From NCBI GenBank assembly GCA_902527075.1, contig CABZNM010000020.1, positions 1 through 8,561 on the forward strand: 8,561 bases of DNA, read 5' to 3'. Position 1 is the stretch's first letter. Every line of letters starts with the position of its first letter. Below, piece by piece: positions 5,935-8,561 of the stretch. Origin of the DNA: an uncultured Pelagibacteraceae bacterium (GTDB taxonomy: Bacteria; Pseudomonadota; Alphaproteobacteria; Pelagibacterales; AG-422-B15). A model generated the notes under the pieces. The model was not told the origin of the DNA. It did no database searches and saw only the letters and a list, made by a program, of their open reading frames with translations. Made by a program: the position numbers and the translations under genes.

Positions 5935-6909
5935 ATGACACATCAGTACAAAGTCAACGACAAGAAGTCTAAAGGAAAAAGATTAGATATATTTCTCAGC
6001 GAAAATCTAGACGAATTAAGTCGTTCAAAGATAAAATTTCTTATTAAAAATAGTAAAGTTCTTGTCAATGGTGAGATCGAAGATCCAGATTATAAAGTTT
6101 CATTAAATGACAAAATACAAGTAGAAATTGAAAAAAGTGAAGAAACTTATTTAGAAGGAGAAAAGATACCTCTAGATATTGTTTTCGAAGATGAAGATTT
6201 GATAGTAATTAATAAGCCTGCTGGATTAGTTATGCATCCAGGATCTGGAAATAAAAGTGGTACTCTAGTCAATGCTATTATAAATCATTGCGGTCAAGAA
6301 TTATCTTTCATTGGAGATCATAAAAGACCAGGAATTGTTCACCGTATTGATAAGGATACAAGTGGGCTAGTAGTAATTGCTAAGAATGATTTTACTCTCA
6401 ATCATTTATCTAATCAGTTTTCCAAGCACAGTATAGAAAGATTATATACAGCCATCGCTTGGGGCCAAATGCAGCCACACAAAGGGAAAATTCAATCATT
6501 TATCAAAAGAAGTGTGGTGAACCGTAAGAAAATGTCTTCATCTCCATCAAAAGGCAAGAAAGCAATAACTAATTATGAAACAAAAGAAATACTAATTCAT
6601 GAGAATATTGCAGTAGCGAGTGTTTTGGAATGTAAATTAGAAACAGGAAGAACTCACCAAATTAGAGTTCATTTATCTGAAAGTGGCTGTCCTTTGATAG
6701 GAGATAATATTTATGGAAGATCATCAAAAAAAAAGTTATCTTCCCTCTCAGAAGCATCCAAGAATTGTATTGAGCAATTACCTGGCCAAGCTCTTCATGC
6801 TAAAACTTTAGGTTTTTTTCACCCACGGGAAGAAAAAAAGGTTATTTTTCAGTCTCTTATGCCAGATTACTTGAGAAATTTGATTAATTCTTTTAAAACC
6901 AGTCATTGA
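5935..6909 (+). CDS. rluD: 23S rRNA pseudouridine synthase, RluA/RluD family
   Basis: The 324-residue enzyme turns uridines of 23S rRNA into pseudouridine; E. coli RluD modifies positions 1911, 1915 and 1917 in helix 69. An S4-type RNA-binding domain covers about residues 16-67 (RLDIFLSENL onward, with VLVNGE). The catalytic domain follows, with INKPAGLVMHPG (92-103), the family motif HRIDKDTSG (136-144, catalytic Asp139) and the RTHQIRVHL segment. Presence of the S4 domain and overall length favour RluD over RluA or RluC, though RluC also carries S4, so site specificity is inferred. The ATG at 5935 is chosen; a TTG at 5914 would add seven residues and overlap the divergent gene. The rpoH start lies 30 bases after the stop with no terminator between, so the two are probably one transcript. 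Confidence 0.9.
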   Translation: MTHQYKVNDKKSKGKRLDIFLSENLDELSRSKIKFLIKNSKVLVNGEIEDPDYKVSLNDKIQVEIEKSEETYLEGEKIPLDIVFEDEDLIVINKPAGLVMHPGSGNKSGTLVNAIINHCGQELSFIGDHKRPGIVHRIDKDTSGLVVIAKNDFTLNHLSNQFSKHSIERLYTAIAWGQMQPHKGKIQSFIKRSVVNRKKMSSSPSKGKKAITNYETKEILIHENIAVASVLECKLETGRTHQIRVHLSESGCPLIGDNIYGRSSKKKLSSLSEASKNCIEQLPGQALHAKTLGFFHPREEKKVIFQSLMPDYLRNLINSFKTSH

Positions 6910-6939
6910 TAAATAGGAAAAAAGGGCCATATCACTAAC

Positions 6940-7830
6940 ATGACTGACAAAAGCGCATTACCAGCATTATCATCTGAAGGTAGTCTTTCCCATTACCTTC
7001 AACAGATAAAAAAATTTCCAATGCTCTCTGAAAAGCAAGAAGTCAATCTAGCAAAAAAATGGCGTGATGAAGGTGATACAGATGCAGCACACACACTTGT
7101 TACAAGCCATCTTAGGCTTGTTGCAAAGATTGCAATGGGATATAGAGGATATGGATTGCCTGTCACTGAACTTATTTCTGAAGGGAATATAGGTTTAATG
7201 CAAGCTGTAAAAAAATATGATCCAGACAAAGGTTTTCGTCTTGCAACTTACGCAATGTGGTGGATAAGAGCAGCAATTCAAGAGTATGTTTTGAAATCCT
7301 GGAGTCTTGTGAAAATTGGAACAACTGCTGCGCAAAAAAAATTATTTTTTAATTTGAAAAAACTTCGTAACAGACTGAGTGATTACAGTGAGGGATCGCT
7401 TAAGCCTCATCAAGTAAAAGAGATTGCGAGCCAACTAAATGTATCTGAAAAAGAAGTTACAGACATGGAAGGTCGTATATCAGGTAATGATTATTCACTT
7501 AATGCAGTTGTAAGTGCTGATGGTGATGAAGAATGGCAGGAATGGCTTGTTGATGAAGATGCTGATCATGAGATTAAGATTGCTGAACAGGAAGAAATAA
7601 GGAAGAGAAAAGAGCTTTTATCAAAAGCAGTAAATGTATTAAATAATAGAGAAAAAAATATTATTCATTATAGAAAATTATCTGAAACGCCCAAAACTCT
7701 TGAAGAATTAAGTAAAGAATACAAAATTAGTAGAGAAAGGGTTAGACAAATTGAAGAAAGGGCTTTTCAAAAACTTCAGATGGAAATGCTAAGTCTCGCA
7801 AAGGAAACCAAACTTCTACCAGCTAATTAA
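6940..7830 (+). CDS. rpoH: RNA polymerase sigma-32 factor (heat shock)
   Basis: The 296-residue sigma factor directs RNA polymerase to heat-shock promoters. Region 2 is well preserved (HLRLVAKIAMGYRGYG at 57-72, LISEGNIGLMQAVKKYDP at 78-95, then FRLATYAMWWIRAAIQEY at 99-116 for -10 recognition and melting). The RpoH box QKKLFFNLKKL (132-142), which separates sigma-32 from sigma-70 housekeeping factors, is present. Region 4 ends the protein with a helix-turn-helix, TLEELSKEYKISRERVRQIEERA (253-275), for -35 recognition. Region 1.1 is absent and length fits (E. coli 284). No strong Shine-Dalgarno is placed well; AAAGGG ends 13 bases before the ATG. It follows rluD closely and its last eight bases overlap the convergent purA. 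Group 2 RpoH-like stress sigmas also exist in alphaproteobacteria, but the box and lone-copy genomic style suggest the true heat-shock factor. Confidence 0.93.
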   Translation: MTDKSALPALSSEGSLSHYLQQIKKFPMLSEKQEVNLAKKWRDEGDTDAAHTLVTSHLRLVAKIAMGYRGYGLPVTELISEGNIGLMQAVKKYDPDKGFRLATYAMWWIRAAIQEYVLKSWSLVKIGTTAAQKKLFFNLKKLRNRLSDYSEGSLKPHQVKEIASQLNVSEKEVTDMEGRISGNDYSLNAVVSADGDEEWQEWLVDEDADHEIKIAEQEEIRKRKELLSKAVNVLNNREKNIIHYRKLSETPKTLEELSKEYKISRERVRQIEERAFQKLQMEMLSLAKETKLLPAN

Positions 7831-8561
7831 AAATTTTATTGATTAATATTGTATCTTCTCTTTTTGGGCTTGTTGAGACTAAATCTATTTTAGTTTTTGT
7901 TAGCTTAGAAATCAAACTTATATAATCTTGAGCTCCTTGAGGTAATTTTTCAAGTTCTTTTATTCCAGTTGTATTGCTTTGCCAGCCTTTAAAAGTTTCA
8001 TAAATAGGAATAATTTTATTTTGGTCAACATCTGAGCTTGGAAAATAGTCAATCTCTTTACCATTCAGCTTATAACCTACACATATTTTTATTTCTTTAA
8101 AATGATCTAAAACATCAATTTTTGTTAGCGCGATGCCAGTAACTCCAGATTGTGTTAGAGCTTGTCTTACTAGAACGGTGTCAAGCCATCCACACCTTCT
8201 CTTTCTCTTAGTTACGGTACCAAATTCTTTTCCAATCTCACCTAACTTTTTTCCCATCTCATTATCTTGTTCTGTTGGAAAGGGCCCATTACCGACTCGA
8301 GTTGTATATGCTTTAGTTATTGCAAGAACATGATTTATTAGTTGAGGGTTAAGTCCACTACCAATTGATGCATAACTTGCATGCACATTTGATGATGTAA
8401 CAAATGGATATGTCCCATGATCAATGTCTAACAAAAAACCTTGGGCACCCTCAAATAAAATTTTCTTTTTATTCTGATTAATTACGTTTGATATCTCATT
8501 AATAGGACGTGAAAACTGTTTAGCAAACTGACCAATTTCAAAAAGCTCATCAGTCACACTT
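7823..8561 (-). CDS. purA: Adenylosuccinate synthetase, C-terminal part (cut by window end)
   Basis: The frame runs off the right edge; 245 residues are visible of an expected ~430, so roughly the first 185, including the GDEGKGK phosphate loop, are outside. A GTG at 8557 is an internal valine, not the start. The enzyme joins IMP and aspartate using GTP, the first committed step to AMP. Diagnostic segments are FEGAQGFLLDIDHGTYPFVTSS (IMP-binding region), TRVGNGPFPTE, KRKRRCGWLD and the guanine-binding ALTKIDVLD. Near the C-terminus the usual STGP appears as STSP (LVSTSPKRED), a small variation. The stop (TAG at 7825-7823) lies inside the end of rpoH on the other strand, an eight-base tail-to-tail overlap with no recognisable terminator. 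Confidence 0.95.
   Translation of the reverse strand, partial: SVTDELFEIGQFAKQFSRPINEISNVINQNKKKILFEGAQGFLLDIDHGTYPFVTSSNVHASYASIGSGLNPQLINHVLAITKAYTTRVGNGPFPTEQDNEMGKKLGEIGKEFGTVTKRKRRCGWLDTVLVRQALTQSGVTGIALTKIDVLDHFKEIKICVGYKLNGKEIDYFPSSDVDQNKIIPIYETFKGWQSNTTGIKELEKLPQGAQDYISLISKLTKTKIDLVSTSPKREDTILINKIFN

Noticed and set aside
7823..7852. AAAATTTT-rich stretch at the rpoH/purA convergence as a bidirectional terminator
   Set aside because: Only short A/T pairings with no G-C closing; indistinguishable from background AT-rich sequence.
8133..8333. Plus-strand frame opposite purA
   Set aside because: Antisense shadow of a strongly conserved purA segment; composition is not that of a real protein.
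1..8561. tRNA, rRNA, CRISPR, insertion sequence or phage genes
   Set aside because: No cloverleaf, spaced repeat array, transposase motif or terminal inverted repeats were seen; nearly every base is accounted for by the listed genes.

Overview
The window is AT-rich (roughly one third G+C by eye) and tightly packed, with standard stop-codon use and almost no intergenic DNA. The gene content and the rluD-rpoH pair convergent with purA suggest a small-genome marine alphaproteobacterium of the SAR11, HIMB59 or AEGEAN-169 kind. That placement is an inference from composition, gene order and protein flavour; no rRNA is present to confirm it.

Left part (1-2904, plus strand): an ABC importer operon of the glycine betaine/proline (ProU) type. 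It holds a substrate-binding protein cut by the window edge, a perfect intergenic stem-loop, a permease, and an ATPase that follows 4 bases after the permease.

Middle part (2901-5651): on the minus strand is an unusual open frame. Its first ~200 residues are the front two thirds of a DMT/EamA-type transporter, and its last ~155 residues are the back part of a gamma-butyrobetaine (carnitine-forming) dioxygenase. Both partners look truncated and are joined in frame at a Gly-Gly pair. Divergent from it is a full-length GMC-family FAD oxidoreductase resembling choline dehydrogenase. Importer, dioxygenase remnant and GMC enzyme together look like a locus for uptake and oxidation of quaternary amines (betaine, carnitine, choline or related compounds), in which the dioxygenase step has probably been lost.

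Right part (5635-8561): housekeeping genes. A 95-residue single-span membrane protein (minus) is followed, only 12 bases away, by divergent rluD (23S rRNA pseudouridine synthase) and then rpoH (heat-shock sigma factor). The convergent 3' part of purA (adenylosuccinate synthetase) runs off the window end.

Neighbouring convergent genes overlap at their stops at three places (2901-2904, 5635-5651, 7823-7830). No tRNA, rRNA, CRISPR array, insertion sequence or phage gene was seen. No gene-free stretch reaches 300 bases; the longest is the 65-base gap holding the stem-loop. The one clearly unusual object is the transporter-dioxygenase chimera; I see no evidence of a wholly new system.
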